Assembly (NCBI RefSeq): GCF_015751765.1
Contig: NZ_JADOTX010000001.1
Coordinates: 6,448,001-6,512,000, forward strand
DNA: 64,000 nt
DNA from: Micromonospora ureilytica
Lineage (GTDB): Bacteria > Actinomycetota > Actinomycetes > Mycobacteriales > Micromonosporaceae
Direction: 5' to 3'
Shown: piece after piece, positions 25,336-35,368 of the stretch
Layout: every line of letters starts with the position of its first letter
Position numbering within the stretch: the stretch's first letter is position 1
Notes under the pieces: generated by a model
What the model was told of the DNA's origin: nothing
The model's database searches: none
The model's input: only the letters and a program-made list of their open reading frames with translations
Translations under genes and position numbers: made by a program

Positions 25336-26103
25336 TCAGCAGCCCAGGTCGACGCCGCGCGCCCGCATGAACGGGGCCGGGTCGATCTGGTTCCACATGC
25401 CCTGGTGCACCTCGAAGTGCAGGTGCGGGCCGGTGGCGTCGCCGGTGGCGCCCTCGTAGCCGATGACCTGGCCGGCCTTGACCTTCTGTCCCACGGTGAC
25501 AGCGATGCGGCTCTGGTGGGCGTAGTGGGTCAGGTAGCCGTTGCCGTGGTCGATGAAGACCGAGTTGCCGTACCCGTCGGAGGCGTCGCCGGCCTGGGTC
25601 ACGGTGCCGGCCGCCGCGGCGTGGATCGGCGTACCGGAGGGCAGCGCCAGGTCGATGCCGGCGTGCAGGGTGCCCCAGCGCTGCCCGTAGCAGGACGTGA
25701 CGGCTGCGCCCGGCATCGGGTCGACCCAGGCGGGCGTGGGCTTGGTGGTCTTCTTCGGCTTGGGCTTCGGCTTGGCCTTCGCGGCGGCCGTCTTAGTGGG
25801 GCTGGCGCTGATCGCCGACGGGCTCGGCGTCGGGCTGAGCGAGGGGGTGACCGGCGTGCTCGACTCACGGACCGAGCGGTCGGCCCGGCTCGCGGCGTCG
25901 GCCCGGGACTGGGCGTCGAGGGAGACGGCGGCGGGTGTCGGGTGGTCGGTGCCGCCGGTGGCGACGGCGACACCACCGAGGCCGAGGGCTACCAGGGCGG
26001 CGGCCCCGAGCACGATGAGGCGGTTCCGGCGGCCGGTGCGCTGCGGTTCGGTCTGGCTGGTGTCGGGGGTGTTCTCGTTCTGGACGGAGCTGTCTTCCTG
26101 CAC
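25336..26103 (-). CDS. membrane-anchored M23 peptidase (LytM domain)
   Basis: Protein of 255 residues with a short cytoplasmic N terminus (RTGRRNR), one membrane segment (LIVLGAAALVALGLGGVAVA), a Ser/Thr/Pro- and Lys-Pro-rich stalk (KAKPKPKPKK) and a C-terminal M23 domain. Zinc-site motifs are HAGIDLALPSGTPIHAAAAG and GPHLHFEVH, with HYAHQ between. It would cut peptidoglycan peptides or act as an activator of another hydrolase. I chose GTG 26101-26103, which has GAAGG upstream and places the membrane segment near the start. It has a paralogue just upstream. Confidence 0.93.
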   Translation of the reverse strand: MQEDSSVQNENTPDTSQTEPQRTGRRNRLIVLGAAALVALGLGGVAVATGGTDHPTPAAVSLDAQSRADAASRADRSVRESSTPVTPSLSPTPSPSAISASPTKTAAAKAKPKPKPKKTTKPTPAWVDPMPGAAVTSCYGQRWGTLHAGIDLALPSGTPIHAAAAGTVTQAGDASDGYGNSVFIDHGNGYLTHYAHQSRIAVTVGQKVKAGQVIGYEGATGDATGPHLHFEVHQGMWNQIDPAPFMRARGVDLGC

Positions 26104-26319
26104 GGCGGACCTTCGCAGTCGAGGGGCACTTGACCTCGAAATACTGGTGTCGGCCGAGTCGGGGCAGGGTGCGGGGGACCGAACCCCCGACGGGCGGCGG
26201 ACGGTCGGCTGCCCGGATATGACCTGCTCTGCGGCGCTACGACCGGAAAAGTGATCATGCGGGACGGTGTCTCCGCTCACAATCTCGACTGTGACCTGGC
26301 AGACATGCGGCCATGCGAA

Positions 26320-26347
26320 ACCGCCCGGATCGACAGATCCGGGCGGT
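26320..26347 (-). terminator. terminator after second M23 gene
   Basis: Twelve-base perfect stem (26320-26331 with 26336-26347) and 4-nt loop, 20 bp downstream of the peptidase gene at 26367, followed leftward by TTTCG. Confidence 0.85.
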
Positions 26348-26366
26348 CAACGGTCGTTACGCACCG

Positions 26367-27074
26367 TCAGGAGGCGGCTACCTCGCTGTAGATTGCCTCG
26401 ACTTGCAGCTTGATGTCCACTCCGCGCTCCTGGAGGAACGGCACCGGGTCGATCGGCTGCCCCTTGACATGGATCTCCAGGTGCAGGTGGGTGCCGTACG
26501 CGTGGCCGGTCTGACCAACGAGGCCGAGCTGGTCGCCCGCCTTGATCTGCTGGCCTTCCTTGACGCTGACCGCCGAGGAGTGGCCGTAGATGGCCTCGCT
26601 GCCGTCGGCGTGCTGAACGATCACCGCGTTGCCGTACCCGCCGAACCAGCCGGCCTTGGTGACCAGCCCGTCGTGGATCGCCACATAGGGAGTGCCCTCG
26701 CCGGCGACCAGGTCCACGCCGGTGTGCATCTTGCCCCAGCGGACGCCGTACGGGGAGTTGAAGTCGTAACCCTGCAGCGGCAGCAGCCAGACCTCGGGCT
26801 CGGCGTTGTCCTTGCTGCGGCTGTCCCGGGAGGCGCGGTCGGCGTTGTTCGCACGGGCCGCAGCGTCCTGACTGGTGACCGACGCCTGCTTGAGCTCGTC
26901 GAGAACCGTCGGGCTGACGTCCTTGGCGTCCGGCAGGGCGCTCGCGCCGAGGGCCACGATGCCGGCACCGACGAACGCGGTGGTGACGACAGCGGCGTAA
27001 CGGCTGCGGGGTGGGGTGGGTACGCGGCGGCGACCGCGATATCGATCGGGCTCAGACGACAGGCGCTGGCGCAC
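26367..27074 (-). CDS. secreted or anchored M23 peptidase
   Basis: Protein of 235 residues with an N-terminal basic run, one hydrophobic segment (AAVVTTAFVGAGIVALGASAL), a short coiled stretch rich in Ala/Arg/Asp and an M23 domain. Zinc-site motifs are HTGVDLVAGEGTPYVAIHDG, YGHSSA and GTHLHLEIHVKG. It shares layout with the neighbouring peptidase at 25336, suggesting tandem duplication, and matches the position of Rv0950c beside uvrD1. GTG 27072-27074 is chosen because GGAGG lies six bases before it; a GTG two codons earlier abuts that site. Confidence 0.92.
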   Translation of the reverse strand: MRQRLSSEPDRYRGRRRVPTPPRSRYAAVVTTAFVGAGIVALGASALPDAKDVSPTVLDELKQASVTSQDAAARANNADRASRDSRSKDNAEPEVWLLPLQGYDFNSPYGVRWGKMHTGVDLVAGEGTPYVAIHDGLVTKAGWFGGYGNAVIVQHADGSEAIYGHSSAVSVKEGQQIKAGDQLGLVGQTGHAYGTHLHLEIHVKGQPIDPVPFLQERGVDIKLQVEAIYSEVAAS

Positions 27075-27550
27075 GCACACCCTCCGTTGTCGGGGTTCCG
27101 AAGCGGCCGGTGGGCGTCCCCTGAAGCTCCAGAGAAGCGTCCGCTGACCGCGTCGTCACCCGTCCATGGACCTGATGACAACCGTGGACACGTTAGCCAA
27201 CCGCCAGGCGAGTCACAAGCTAGAGCGGAAAATTGGCGTGTCGATCTGTCCGTTTGCGTCCATGATTGTCATGCATCGCGACACCAAACGGTGCCCCCGT
27301 CGCTGCCCGTTCGTCGCCGAGCGTGACCGTTCCGGCGGACTCGTCCGGCTTGACTCCGAGCAGCCGTCGGGGATGGTGTCGGCGGCCCTGTCGGAAGTGA
27401 AGCGGGAATGGTTCGGCACCGGACCTCGTCGGGTTGCCCCCGGGCGCGCCGGGTAACGGCCGGTGACAGAGCCCGGATTTCCCGGGCCGGGTCCGCCGGG
27501 TTACCGTTCGTTAAGGTGAAGGCGGTCCAGCCGGTGAAAGGTGTGCGCTG
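27075..27550. other. divergent intergenic region
   Basis: 476 bp between the divergent M23 and B12-binding genes. I looked for a c-di-AMP (ydaO) riboswitch, which controls some actinobacterial peptidases, and did not find its conserved blocks. A near-direct repeat CGCCGGGTWACSG occurs around 27448 and 27507. Nothing else stands out. Confidence 0.5.
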
Positions 27551-27955
27551 ATGAGCTCTCGAATTCGGGTCGTCGTCGCCAAGCCTGGCCTGGACGGCCA
27601 CGACCGGGGCGCGAAGGTCGTAGCGCGCGCCCTGCGGGACGCCGGCATGGAGGTCGTCTACACCGGCCTGCACCAGACCCCCGAGCAGATCGTGGAGACC
27701 GCCATCCAGGAGGACGCCGACGCGGTCGGCCTGTCCGTTCTCTCCGGCGCGCACATGACGCTCTTCCGGCGGGTGCTGGAACTGCTCGGTGAGCGGGACG
27801 CCCGCGACATCGTCGTGTTCGGCGGCGGCATCATCCCGAACGGCGACATTCCCGAGTTGGAGAAGCTCGGCGTCGCGAAGATCTTCACGCCGGGCGCTAC
27901 CACCCAGGCGATTGTCGAGTGGGTCCGACAGAACGTGGCCCAGCCGGTTTCCTGA
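27551..27955 (+). CDS. B12-binding small subunit of an acyl-CoA mutase
   Basis: Stand-alone cobalamin-binding domain of 134 residues. The three B12 motifs are intact: PGLDGHDRG (the His coordinates cobalt from below), SVLSGAH and FGGGIIP. Such small subunits pair with a separate large subunit as isobutyryl-CoA, hydroxyisobutyryl-CoA or methylmalonyl-CoA mutase; no large subunit is in the window. It sits upstream of sucC/sucD, and succinyl-CoA is the product of methylmalonyl-CoA mutase, a reasonable metabolic link. Confidence 0.93.
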   Translation: MSSRIRVVVAKPGLDGHDRGAKVVARALRDAGMEVVYTGLHQTPEQIVETAIQEDADAVGLSVLSGAHMTLFRRVLELLGERDARDIVVFGGGIIPNGDIPELEKLGVAKIFTPGATTQAIVEWVRQNVAQPVS

Positions 27956-27997
27956 GGCCCGCCGGTCTGCTGCGCCGACCGGATTTGGGCACGGGGG

Positions 27998-28032
27998 AGG
28001 GGCCGGACGCACCCCTCACACGTCCGGCCCCT
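27998..28032 (+). terminator. terminator after the B12-binding gene
   Basis: Twelve-base stem (27998-28009 with 28021-28032) with an 11-nt loop, 42 bp downstream of the stop codon. The T-tail is poor. Confidence 0.7.
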
Positions 28033-28256
28033 CTATGCACGATGCCCCGCCGCCACCCCTCGACCGACAGGGCATCGGCCGTATCCCGTCTTTGCGCTGT
28101 TCAGCGCTCCGACATCTGACTCAACGACGCCCCCACGGCAGGGTTACGCAAGCCGGACAACATCCTCCGGACGGTGGATGCCACAGGAGTCATGGCCGGA
28201 AACCGGCCACGCCTGATGTCCGGTTGTGCATTACCGCACACCGCGCACCCGCTCGG

Positions 28257-28284
28257 TTGCCGGTGGTGCCGACCTCGCTAGGCT
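28257..28284 (+). promoter_or_regulatory. predicted sucCD promoter
   Basis: TTGCCG (28257-28262), a 16-nt spacer and TAGGCT (28279-28284), about 100 bp upstream of the sucC start in the 431-bp gap after the B12-binding gene. Good match to actinobacterial housekeeping promoters. The rest of that gap shows only the terminator and a short GGCCGG-centred hairpin near 28194. Confidence 0.5.
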
Positions 28285-28386
28285 GCGGCCAATGGCCTGT
28301 TTCAACTGATGACAGGCGTCAAACTGTTTTTGAACGCTGGTGGCGGCGCGACGGCGCGCCGCGGAGACGGGACGGGACGCGCAATC

Positions 28387-29565
28387 GTGGACCTGTACGA
28401 GTACCAGGGGCGGGACCTGTTCGAGCGGCACGGCTTGCCCGTGCTGGCCGGCGGCGTCGCCACTACCCCGGAAGAGGCCCGCGCGATCGCCGAACGCCTT
28501 GGCGGCCGTGTGGTCGTCAAGGCGCAGGTAAAGGTCGGCGGCCGAGGTAAGGCCGGCGGCGTCAAGCTGGCCGAGGGCCCGGATGAGGCGGTGGCCCGGG
28601 CCACGGACATCCTCGGCATGGACATCAAGGGTCACACCGTCCACAAGGTCATGATCACGGTGACCGCGGACGTGGCCGAGGAGTACTACTTCTCGTACCT
28701 GCTCGACCGGGCGAACCGCACCTTCCTCTGCATCGCCAGCGTCGCCGGCGGCATGGACATCGAGCAGGTCGCCGCCGAGACCCCCGACAAGGTCGTGAAG
28801 GCCCCGATCGACGCCGTGAAGGGCGTGGACGAGGCCAAGGCCCGCGAGATCGTGACCGCTGCCGGCTTCCCGGCCGAGGTCGCCGACCAGGTGGTCGAGA
28901 TCGCCGTGGGTCTGTGGCAGGCGTTCGTCGCCGAGGACGCCACCCTGGTCGAGGTCAACCCACTCGCCAAGAACGGCGACGGCCGGATGCTGCTGCTCGA
29001 CGCCAAGATCAGCCTGGACGAGAACGCCGCGTTCCGGCACCCGGACCACGAGGCCCTGGTCGACCAGGCCGCGGTGGACCCGCTGGAGCAGGCCGCCAAG
29101 GCCAAGGACCTCAACTACGTCAAGCTCGACGGCGAGGTCGGCATCATCGGCAACGGCGCGGGTCTGGTCATGTCGACCCTCGACGTGGTCGCGTACGCCG
29201 GTGAGCGGCACGGCAACGTCAAGCCGGCCAACTTCCTCGACATCGGCGGCGGCGCGAGCGCCGCGGTGATGGCGAACGGGCTGGAGATCGTGCTCTCCGA
29301 CCCGGCCGTGAAGAGCGTCTTCGTCAACGTCTTCGGCGGCATCACCGCCTGCGACGAGGTCGCCAACGGCATCATCCAGGCGCTGGCACTGCTGGAGCAG
29401 CGCGGCGAGCAGGTCACCAAGCCGCTCGTCGTCCGTCTCGACGGCAACAACGCCGAGGCTGGCCGGGCGATCCTGGACAGCGCGAACAACCCGCTCGTGC
29501 AGCGGGTGGACACCATGGACGGTGCGGCCGAGCGGGCCGCCGAGCTGGCAGCTGCGGGGGTCTGA
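28387..29565 (+). CDS. sucC: succinyl-CoA synthetase beta subunit
   Basis: ADP-forming succinate-CoA ligase beta subunit of 392 residues, a TCA-cycle enzyme. ATP-grasp motifs are visible: [21 protein letters not shown] near the N terminus, EVNPLA for metal binding, and [14 protein letters not shown] and [16 protein letters not shown] in the CoA-ligase half. I chose GTG 28387, giving the usual start (M)[11 protein letters not shown]; an in-frame ATG 26 codons upstream would add a stretch absent from the family. sucD follows 2 bp later. Confidence 0.97.
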   Translation: MDLYEYQGRDLFERHGLPVLAGGVATTPEEARAIAERLGGRVVVKAQVKVGGRGKAGGVKLAEGPDEAVARATDILGMDIKGHTVHKVMITVTADVAEEYYFSYLLDRANRTFLCIASVAGGMDIEQVAAETPDKVVKAPIDAVKGVDEAKAREIVTAAGFPAEVADQVVEIAVGLWQAFVAEDATLVEVNPLAKNGDGRMLLLDAKISLDENAAFRHPDHEALVDQAAVDPLEQAAKAKDLNYVKLDGEVGIIGNGAGLVMSTLDVVAYAGERHGNVKPANFLDIGGGASAAVMANGLEIVLSDPAVKSVFVNVFGGITACDEVANGIIQALALLEQRGEQVTKPLVVRLDGNNAEAGRAILDSANNPLVQRVDTMDGAAERAAELAAAGV

Positions 29566-29567
29566 TC

Positions 29568-30455
29568 ATGGCTATCTGGCTGACCAAGGACTCGAAGGTC
29601 ATCGTCCAGGGGATGACCGGTTCCGAGGGTTCCAAGCACACCCGGCGGATGCTTGCCGCCGGCACCAACGTGGTGGGTGGCGTCAACCCGCGCAAGGCGG
29701 GCCAGACTGTCGACTTCGACGGCACCGAGCTGCCGGTCTACGCGTCCGTCGCGGACGCGATGGCCGAGACCGGGGCCGACGTCACTGTCATCTTCGTGCC
29801 GCCGCAGTTCACCAAGGCCGCCGTGGTCGAGGCGATCGACGCCGCGATCCCGCTGGCCGTGGTGATCACCGAGGGCGTCCCGGTGCACGACACCGCGTCG
29901 TTCTGGGCGTACAACGTGGCGCAGGGCGAGCGGACCCGGATCATCGGGCCGAACTGCCCGGGCATCGCCTCGCCGGGCGCGTCCAACGCCGGCATCATCC
30001 CGGCCGACATCACCGGCTCCGGCCGGATCGGCCTGGTCAGCAAGAGCGGCACGCTGACCTACCAGATGATGTACGAGCTGCGCGACATCGGTTTCTCCAC
30101 CTGCGTCGGCATCGGCGGTGACCCCATCATCGGGACCACCCACATCGACGCCCTCGCGGCGTTCGAGGCCGACCCGGAGACCGACGCCATCGTCATGATC
30201 GGTGAGATCGGTGGCGACGCCGAGGAGCGGGCCGCCGAGTTCATCAAGGCCAACGTCACCAAGCCGGTGGTCGGCTACATCGCCGGCTTCACCGCGCCTC
30301 CCGGCAAGACCATGGGTCACGCCGGGGCGATCATCTCCGGCTCGGCGGGCACCGCCGAGGGGAAGCAGGCGGCGCTTGAGGCCGTCGGCGTCAAGGTCGG
30401 CAAGACGCCTACCGAGACCGCCAACCTGATGCGGGAGATCATGTCCGGCAGCTGA
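29568..30455 (+). CDS. sucD: succinyl-CoA synthetase alpha subunit
   Basis: CoA-binding alpha subunit of 295 residues that carries the phosphohistidine. Motifs are [17 protein letters not shown] for CoA binding, [19 protein letters not shown] and the active-site His in [12 protein letters not shown]. Forms the heterodimer with SucC and is in the same operon. A strong hairpin follows. Confidence 0.98.
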   Translation: MAIWLTKDSKVIVQGMTGSEGSKHTRRMLAAGTNVVGGVNPRKAGQTVDFDGTELPVYASVADAMAETGADVTVIFVPPQFTKAAVVEAIDAAIPLAVVITEGVPVHDTASFWAYNVAQGERTRIIGPNCPGIASPGASNAGIIPADITGSGRIGLVSKSGTLTYQMMYELRDIGFSTCVGIGGDPIIGTTHIDALAAFEADPETDAIVMIGEIGGDAEERAAEFIKANVTKPVVGYIAGFTAPPGKTMGHAGAIISGSAGTAEGKQAALEAVGVKVGKTPTETANLMREIMSGS

Positions 30456-30472
30456 GCCAGGTCAGGCAAGAC

Positions 30473-30506
30473 GAAGGGGGTCGACCGGTTGCGGTCGACC
30501 CCCTTC
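30473..30506. terminator. bidirectional terminator after sucD
   Basis: Fifteen-base perfect stem (30473-30487 with 30492-30506), 4-nt loop, between convergent sucD and a small membrane-protein gene. Confidence 0.92.
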
Positions 30507-30516
30507 GGCGTACGCG

Positions 30517-30783
30517 TCAGTCGTTGTTCCAGAACGGGTAGTTGCCGGTTGCGCGCAGGATCGCCCCGCCGATGATGTTGATCACGCCGAACGCGATGGC
30601 GAGGTAACCGAGCAGCGGCGACTGCCCGTACCGCCGGGCATCGCGGATGGACAGGTAGCCGAAGACGATGCCGAAGATGCCGCAGCAGATCAGCCCCAGC
30701 ACGATGCCCAGCACGCCCCACAGGGTGGTTCGATCGCGTCCCTGGGCCGGTGGCGGCGGGGGAGGCGGGTATGGCGTCGTCAC
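30517..30783 (-). CDS. small membrane protein, DUF4190-like
   Basis: Protein of 88 residues: a Pro-rich N terminus (PYPPPPPPPAQ), then two hydrophobic segments (WGVLGIVLGLICCGIFGIVFGYLSI and LLGYLAIAFGVINIIGGAIL) joined by a short basic loop RDARRYG. This is the common DUF4190 layout; function unknown. Convergent with sucD. Confidence 0.8.
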   Translation of the reverse strand: MTTPYPPPPPPPAQGRDRTTLWGVLGIVLGLICCGIFGIVFGYLSIRDARRYGQSPLLGYLAIAFGVINIIGGAILRATGNYPFWNND

Positions 30784-30983
30784 AGCTTCCTCCGAGCGGT
30801 CGTGGGCGACGTGCCGGCCCGGACCGCGACCGGTGGGCCCGTCCCGGGTGGCGGCGACTCGCGCCCCCTCTGGGCCGAGGCTAGACCGGCCCGGGTGGGC
30901 AGGACGTCGGTTCGGTGAACTCGCCGTCCTCAGGAGGGGTTAACGGACTGCCACCGCCCGCGCGACGTGCCAGAGTAGAGCGG

Positions 30984-32261
30984 ATGTCCCCCGTCACCCC
31001 TGACCGTCCCAGCCGTCCCGGCGGTGTGAGCGCCGACGACCGGCCGGTCGACCGTGCCGCACCGGCCCGGCGGGTGCCCGCGCCCCGCGCGGGCGGGTCG
31101 CCGCGCGGGCGTGCGCCGCTGCCCGTCGCCGCCGGGGTGGCCGCCTGCTGGGCCGCCCTCACCTCGTACCTGCCGGTCGCCATCGTGCTCGGTCTGGTGC
31201 AGCTCGGCGCGGACTCCACCACAGTCACCGGCACCCTGCGCACCGCGCTGGCCGGCTGGCTGCTCGGGCACGGCGTGCCCCTGCACACCGAGTCCGGTCC
31301 GCTCGGGCTCGCCCCGCTCGCGCTGACAGTGCTCGCGCTCTGGCGGCTGACCCGCGCCGGTGTGCACGTCAGCCGCGCGATCGGCGCTCGCGACACCCGC
31401 TCACCGCGCCGGGCACTGCTCGCCGCAGGTGCGGTCGGCATCGCGTACGCGCTGCTCGGCGCGCTCGCGGCGGTGCTGGTCGGCACCGGCGGGCCGGATG
31501 TCTCGGTGATCCGGTCGGGCGCCACGTTCGCTGTGGTCGGCACGCTCGCCGCGCTGGTCGGCGCGGTCCGGATCACCGCCGTGACCCGGCTGCTCGTCAC
31601 CCGGTTGCCGGGTCCGGTGCGCGACGGCGTTCGCACCGGCCTGGTGGCCGTGCTGCTGCTGCTCGGCGCGGGCGCGGGCGCGGCCGGCCTGGCGGTGGCC
31701 ACCGGCGGTGGCGACGCGGCCGACATGATCGGGGCCTACCGGACCGGGGTCGCCGGGCAGGCCGGCATCACCCTGGTCAGCGTCGCGTACGCGCCCAACG
31801 CGGCGGTCTGGTCGACCAGTTACCTGCTCGGGCCGGGTTTCGCGGTCGGGACCGACACCGCGGTCCGCACCAGCGAGGTGTCGGTCGGCGCGCTGCCGGC
31901 CGTGCCGCTGCTCGCCGGCCTGCCGCGTGGCCCGGTGGACGGCTTCGGCGCCCTGCTGCTGGCGGTGCCGGTGCTGGCCGGGATGGTCGCCGGCTGGCTG
32001 CTCGCCCGTCGGGTGGCTCGACTCGCCGTCCCGGAGCGGGCCGCGCAGCGTTGGGCCGAGTTGCTAGCGCCGGCGGTGCTGGCCGGGCCGGTGGCCGGCG
32101 TGGTGCTCGGTGCGGCCGCGGCGGTTTCCGGCGGGCCGCTGGGCGCCGGTCGGCTGTCCCAGGTCGGGCCGGTGGGTTGGCAGGTCGGGGCGGTGGCGGC
32201 CGGTGTCATCGCGGCCGGCGCGCTCATCGGCGCCGCCGCCACCCGTGCGCTGACCCGCTAG
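30984..32261 (+). CDS. perM: DUF6350 membrane protein, PerM-like cell-division protein
   Basis: Polytopic membrane protein of about 425 residues with nine or ten hydrophobic segments after a Pro/Arg-rich cytoplasmic N terminus. Its place between sucCD and purN-purH matches M. tuberculosis Rv0955 (PerM), a membrane protein that supports divisome stability under stress. The assignment rests on topology, length and this conserved neighbourhood. ATG 30984 is chosen with weak purine-rich GAGCGG upstream; a frame extension to 30915 exists. Confidence 0.75.
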   Translation: MSPVTPDRPSRPGGVSADDRPVDRAAPARRVPAPRAGGSPRGRAPLPVAAGVAACWAALTSYLPVAIVLGLVQLGADSTTVTGTLRTALAGWLLGHGVPLHTESGPLGLAPLALTVLALWRLTRAGVHVSRAIGARDTRSPRRALLAAGAVGIAYALLGALAAVLVGTGGPDVSVIRSGATFAVVGTLAALVGAVRITAVTRLLVTRLPGPVRDGVRTGLVAVLLLLGAGAGAAGLAVATGGGDAADMIGAYRTGVAGQAGITLVSVAYAPNAAVWSTSYLLGPGFAVGTDTAVRTSEVSVGALPAVPLLAGLPRGPVDGFGALLLAVPVLAGMVAGWLLARRVARLAVPERAAQRWAELLAPAVLAGPVAGVVLGAAAAVSGGPLGAGRLSQVGPVGWQVGAVAAGVIAAGALIGAAATRALTR

Positions 32262-32274
32262 CCCTGGACGAGCG

Positions 32275-32307
32275 CGGGGCGCCCCGGGCGAACCCCGGAG
32301 CGCCCCG
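32275..32307. terminator. bidirectional terminator after perM
   Basis: Stem of 13 pairs with one mismatch (32275-32288 with 32294-32307) between the convergent perM and DUF4190-like genes. Confidence 0.75.
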
Positions 32308-32322
32308 TCGAATCCGAGCCTG

Positions 32323-32880
32323 TCAGGGCTGGGCGGGCAGGTTGACGTTCAGCACGACGCTCAGGATGACCGCGAGGATGCCGAGCCCGACGCCGACCGC
32401 GCCGCAGATCAGGCCGGCCTTGGCCTGACCAGCGTTGCTGGCCTGCCCCTGGGCAGCCTTCTGCCTGCCCAGGTAGCCGGTCACCAGGGCCCCAATGCCG
32501 ACCGGGATGCCCAGGATGGCGCAGCAGGCCAGGGGGATCGACGCGATACCGAGGATCATCGACACCAGGCCGAGGGTGTTGTTCTGCCCCTGCCCCTGCT
32601 GCGGGTACCCGGCGTTCGGGTACGTCGGGCCGGCGCCGTACGGCGGCTGCTGCTGGGCGTACGGGTCCTGGTACGGCGGCTGCTGACCGTACGGCTGTCC
32701 CGAGGTGGGCTGCTGGCCGTACGGGGCCTGCGGCGCGGCGTACGGGTCCTGCTGCGGCTGGCCGTACGGCTGGCCGGAGGTGGGCTGCTGGCCGTACGGG
32801 GCGGCCGGCGGCTGGGGAGCGGTCGGGTCCTGGTTGGGCTGCTGGCCGTACGGGTCCTGACCGGGGTTACCGGGCTGCAT
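32323..32880 (-). CDS. DUF4190 membrane protein with Pro/Gln/Tyr repeats
   Basis: Protein of 185 residues. Residues 1-105 are a low-complexity cytoplasmic tail built on repeats of PYGQQPTSGQPYGQ; two copies are near-identical at DNA level. The C-terminal part has two or three membrane segments (LGLVSMILGIASIPLACCAILGIP and AGLICGAVGVGLGILAVILSVVL). Such tails occur in many actinobacterial membrane proteins and may mediate phase-like clustering; the function is unknown. Start ATG 32878-32880 has AAGGAG upstream. Confidence 0.85.
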   Translation of the reverse strand: MQPGNPGQDPYGQQPNQDPTAPQPPAAPYGQQPTSGQPYGQPQQDPYAAPQAPYGQQPTSGQPYGQQPPYQDPYAQQQPPYGAGPTYPNAGYPQQGQGQNNTLGLVSMILGIASIPLACCAILGIPVGIGALVTGYLGRQKAAQGQASNAGQAKAGLICGAVGVGLGILAVILSVVLNVNLPAQP

Positions 32881-33158
32881 TCGAGAAGCTCCTTGGACTG
32901 GTTCCGTCAGTTGGTGCTCTTTGTTTCCATCCATGATCGCGGTCAGTCCTCCCAAAGCCCAGTACAGCAACAGGACGACATGTCTCCTAAAACACCCAAG
33001 CAGGCCCTTGTCGGCCACTCGGTGTGCCGGATCAGGGGTGGTGTGTGGGCCGGCGCGGCGTTCGGCCCCAGCGAGCGGCAGCGTACCGGGTCGACGCACG
33101 TCGGCACCGTCGAAGATCGGCGCGCCGCCCAGCCGAAGGGCGTCCCTGACCTGCCCGA

Positions 33159-33164
33159 TAGGGT
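33159..33164 (+). promoter_or_regulatory. -10 box of a probably leaderless purN transcript
   Basis: TAGGGT ends six bases before the purN GTG, the spacing typical of leaderless actinobacterial genes. No convincing ribosome-binding site or -35 box is present. Confidence 0.4.
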
Positions 33165-33170
33165 GGCCCG

Positions 33171-33791
33171 GTGACCGAGCCCGCGTCCGTCGCCCGCATC
33201 GTCGTCCTCATCTCCGGCTCCGGGAGCAACCTCCAGTCGCTGCTGGACGCCGCCGCCGACCCCGCGTACGGCGCACAGGTCGTCGCGGTCGGCGCGGACC
33301 GCGACGGCATCGCGGGCCTGGACCGGGCCGACGCGGCGGGGGTGCCGACCTTCGTCGAGCGGGTCCGCGACCACGACACCCGGGAGGACTGGGACCACGC
33401 GCTCACCGCGCACGTCGCGAAGCACCAGCCCGACCTGGTCATCTCCGCCGGTTTCCTCAAGCTGGTCGGCCCGCACTTCCTCGCCGCCTTCGGTGACCGC
33501 TACCTGAACACCCACAACACGCTGCTGCCGGCGTTCCCCGGCATCCACGGCCCGCGTGACGCCCTCGCCTACGGCGTGAAGCTCACCGGAGCCACCCTCT
33601 TCTTCGTCGACGCCGGCATGGACACCGGGCCGATCGTCGCGCAGGTCGCGGTGCCGGTGCTGGACGACGACGACGTCGACACGCTCACCGAGCGCATCAA
33701 GGAAGCCGAGCGGCGCCAGCTCGTCGAGCAGGTCGGTCGGCTGGTCCGCGAAGGCTGGACCATCACCGGAAGGAAGGTCACGGTTCCGTGA
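33171..33791 (+). CDS. purN: phosphoribosylglycinamide formyltransferase
   Basis: GAR transformylase of 206 residues, third step of purine synthesis, using 10-formyl-THF. Family features are [17 protein letters not shown] at the N terminus, the catalytic Asn and His in [16 protein letters not shown], and the Asp of [13 protein letters not shown]. Its stop overlaps the purH start (GTGA), so the two are co-translated. The folate cofactor link to folD 8 kb downstream is functional only. Confidence 0.97.
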   Translation: MTEPASVARIVVLISGSGSNLQSLLDAAADPAYGAQVVAVGADRDGIAGLDRADAAGVPTFVERVRDHDTREDWDHALTAHVAKHQPDLVISAGFLKLVGPHFLAAFGDRYLNTHNTLLPAFPGIHGPRDALAYGVKLTGATLFFVDAGMDTGPIVAQVAVPVLDDDDVDTLTERIKEAERRQLVEQVGRLVREGWTITGRKVTVP

Positions 33792-35359
33792 GTCCCACTC
33801 AGGACGGGCGCCGCCCGATCAGGCGGGCGCTGGTCAGCGTCTACGACAAGTCCGGGCTGGTCGAGCTGGCTCAGGCCCTGCACGCGGCCGGCGTGGAGAT
33901 CGTGTCCACCGGCAGCACGGCGGGCACCATCGCCGCCGCCGGGGTGCCGGTGACGCCGGTGGAGACGGTGACCGGGTTCCCCGAGGTGCTCGACGGCCGG
34001 GTGAAGACCCTGCACCCGAAGGTGCACGCGGGCCTCCTCGCGGACCTGCGTAAGGACACGCACGTGGCGCAGCTCGACGAGCTGGGCGTGGCGGCGTTCG
34101 ACCTGCTGGTCTCCAACCTCTACCCGTTCCAGGCGACCGTCGCCTCCGGCGCCGACGTCGAGGAGTGCGTGGAGCAGATCGACATCGGTGGCCCGGCCAT
34201 GGTGCGGGCCGCCGCCAAGAACCACGCGTCGGTCGCCGTGCTCACCGACCCGACCGGTTACCCGGCGCTGCTCGGAGCGCTCAGCGAGGGTGGCTTCACA
34301 CTGGCCCAGCGTCGCGCGTTGGCGGCTCGGGCGTTCGCCGACATCGCCGAGTACGACGTGGCGGTGGCCCGGTGGTGCGCCCAGGAGCTGGCACCCACCG
34401 ACGACTGGTGGCCGCAGTTCGCCGGGCTGGCGCTGCGCAAGTCGACAGCGCTGCGCTACGGGGAGAACCCGCACCAGCCCGCCGCGCTCTACACCGACCC
34501 GGACGCCCCGGCGGGGCTGGCCCAGGCCGAGCAGCTGCACGGCAAGGAGATGTCGTACAACAACTACGTCGACGCGGACGCCGCCTGGCGGGCCGCGAAC
34601 GACTTCGCCGACCAGCCGGCGGTGGCGATCATCAAGCACGCCAACCCGTGCGGCATCGCTGTCGGCGCGGACGTGGCCGAGGCACACCGCCTGGCGCACG
34701 CCTGCGACCCGGTGTCGGCGTACGGCGGTGTCATCGCGGTCAACCGGCCGGTCTCGGTCGAGCTGGCCCGGCAGGTCGCCGAGATCTTCACCGAGGTGGT
34801 GGTCGCCCCCGGCTTCGACGAGGGCGCGGTCGAGGTGTTGCAGGGCAAGAAGAACGTCCGGCTGCTGCGGGCGCCGGCCTGGACGCCGGCGCTTGTGGAG
34901 TTGCGGCCGGTGACCGGTGGCGTGCTGGCCCAGGTCGCCGACCGGGTGAACGCCCCCGGTGACGACCCGGCGAATTGGCAGTTGGCGACCGGTGAGGCCG
35001 CCGACGAGGAGCTGTTGCGGGACCTCGCGTTCGCCTGGCGGGCGGTCCGCGCGGTGAAGAGCAACGCGATCCTGCTCGCCAAGGATGGCGCCACCGTCGG
35101 GGTCGGCATGGGTCAGGTCAACCGGGTCGACTCGGCGCAGCTCGCGGTCACCCGCGCCGGCGCCGACCGGGCCCGGGGGTCGGTCGCCGCCTCGGACGCG
35201 TTCTTCCCGTTCGCCGACGGCCCGCAGATCCTCATCGACGCCGGCGTCCGCGCCATCGTGCAGCCCGGCGGCTCCATCCGCGACGAAGAGGTAATCGAAG
35301 CAGCCAAAAAGGCCAACGTAACGATGTACCTAACCGGAACCCGCCACTTCTTCCACTAA
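33788..35359 (+). CDS. purH: bifunctional AICAR transformylase/IMP cyclohydrolase
   Basis: PurH of 523 residues doing the last two steps of IMP synthesis. The N-terminal MGS-like cyclohydrolase domain (about 1-195) starts with [20 protein letters not shown] and contains [21 protein letters not shown] residues. The C-terminal transformylase has [20 protein letters not shown] and the closing [16 protein letters not shown] segment ([12 protein letters not shown]). Length is normal. Confidence 0.98.
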   Translation: MSPTQDGRRPIRRALVSVYDKSGLVELAQALHAAGVEIVSTGSTAGTIAAAGVPVTPVETVTGFPEVLDGRVKTLHPKVHAGLLADLRKDTHVAQLDELGVAAFDLLVSNLYPFQATVASGADVEECVEQIDIGGPAMVRAAAKNHASVAVLTDPTGYPALLGALSEGGFTLAQRRALAARAFADIAEYDVAVARWCAQELAPTDDWWPQFAGLALRKSTALRYGENPHQPAALYTDPDAPAGLAQAEQLHGKEMSYNNYVDADAAWRAANDFADQPAVAIIKHANPCGIAVGADVAEAHRLAHACDPVSAYGGVIAVNRPVSVELARQVAEIFTEVVVAPGFDEGAVEVLQGKKNVRLLRAPAWTPALVELRPVTGGVLAQVADRVNAPGDDPANWQLATGEAADEELLRDLAFAWRAVRAVKSNAILLAKDGATVGVGMGQVNRVDSAQLAVTRAGADRARGSVAASDAFFPFADGPQILIDAGVRAIVQPGGSIRDEEVIEAAKKANVTMYLTGTRHFFH

Positions 35360-35368
35360 TCCCGGGTT

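Noticed and set aside
26161..26200. tRNA-like or riboswitch hairpin GGGGGTTCGGTCCCCC upstream of an M23 gene
   Set aside because: No acceptor, D or anticodon arms, and none of the conserved blocks of the c-di-AMP riboswitch; only a simple hairpin.
28309..28386. N-terminal extension of sucC from an upstream ATG
   Set aside because: The extension is absent from the family and GTG 28387 gives the standard SucC start.
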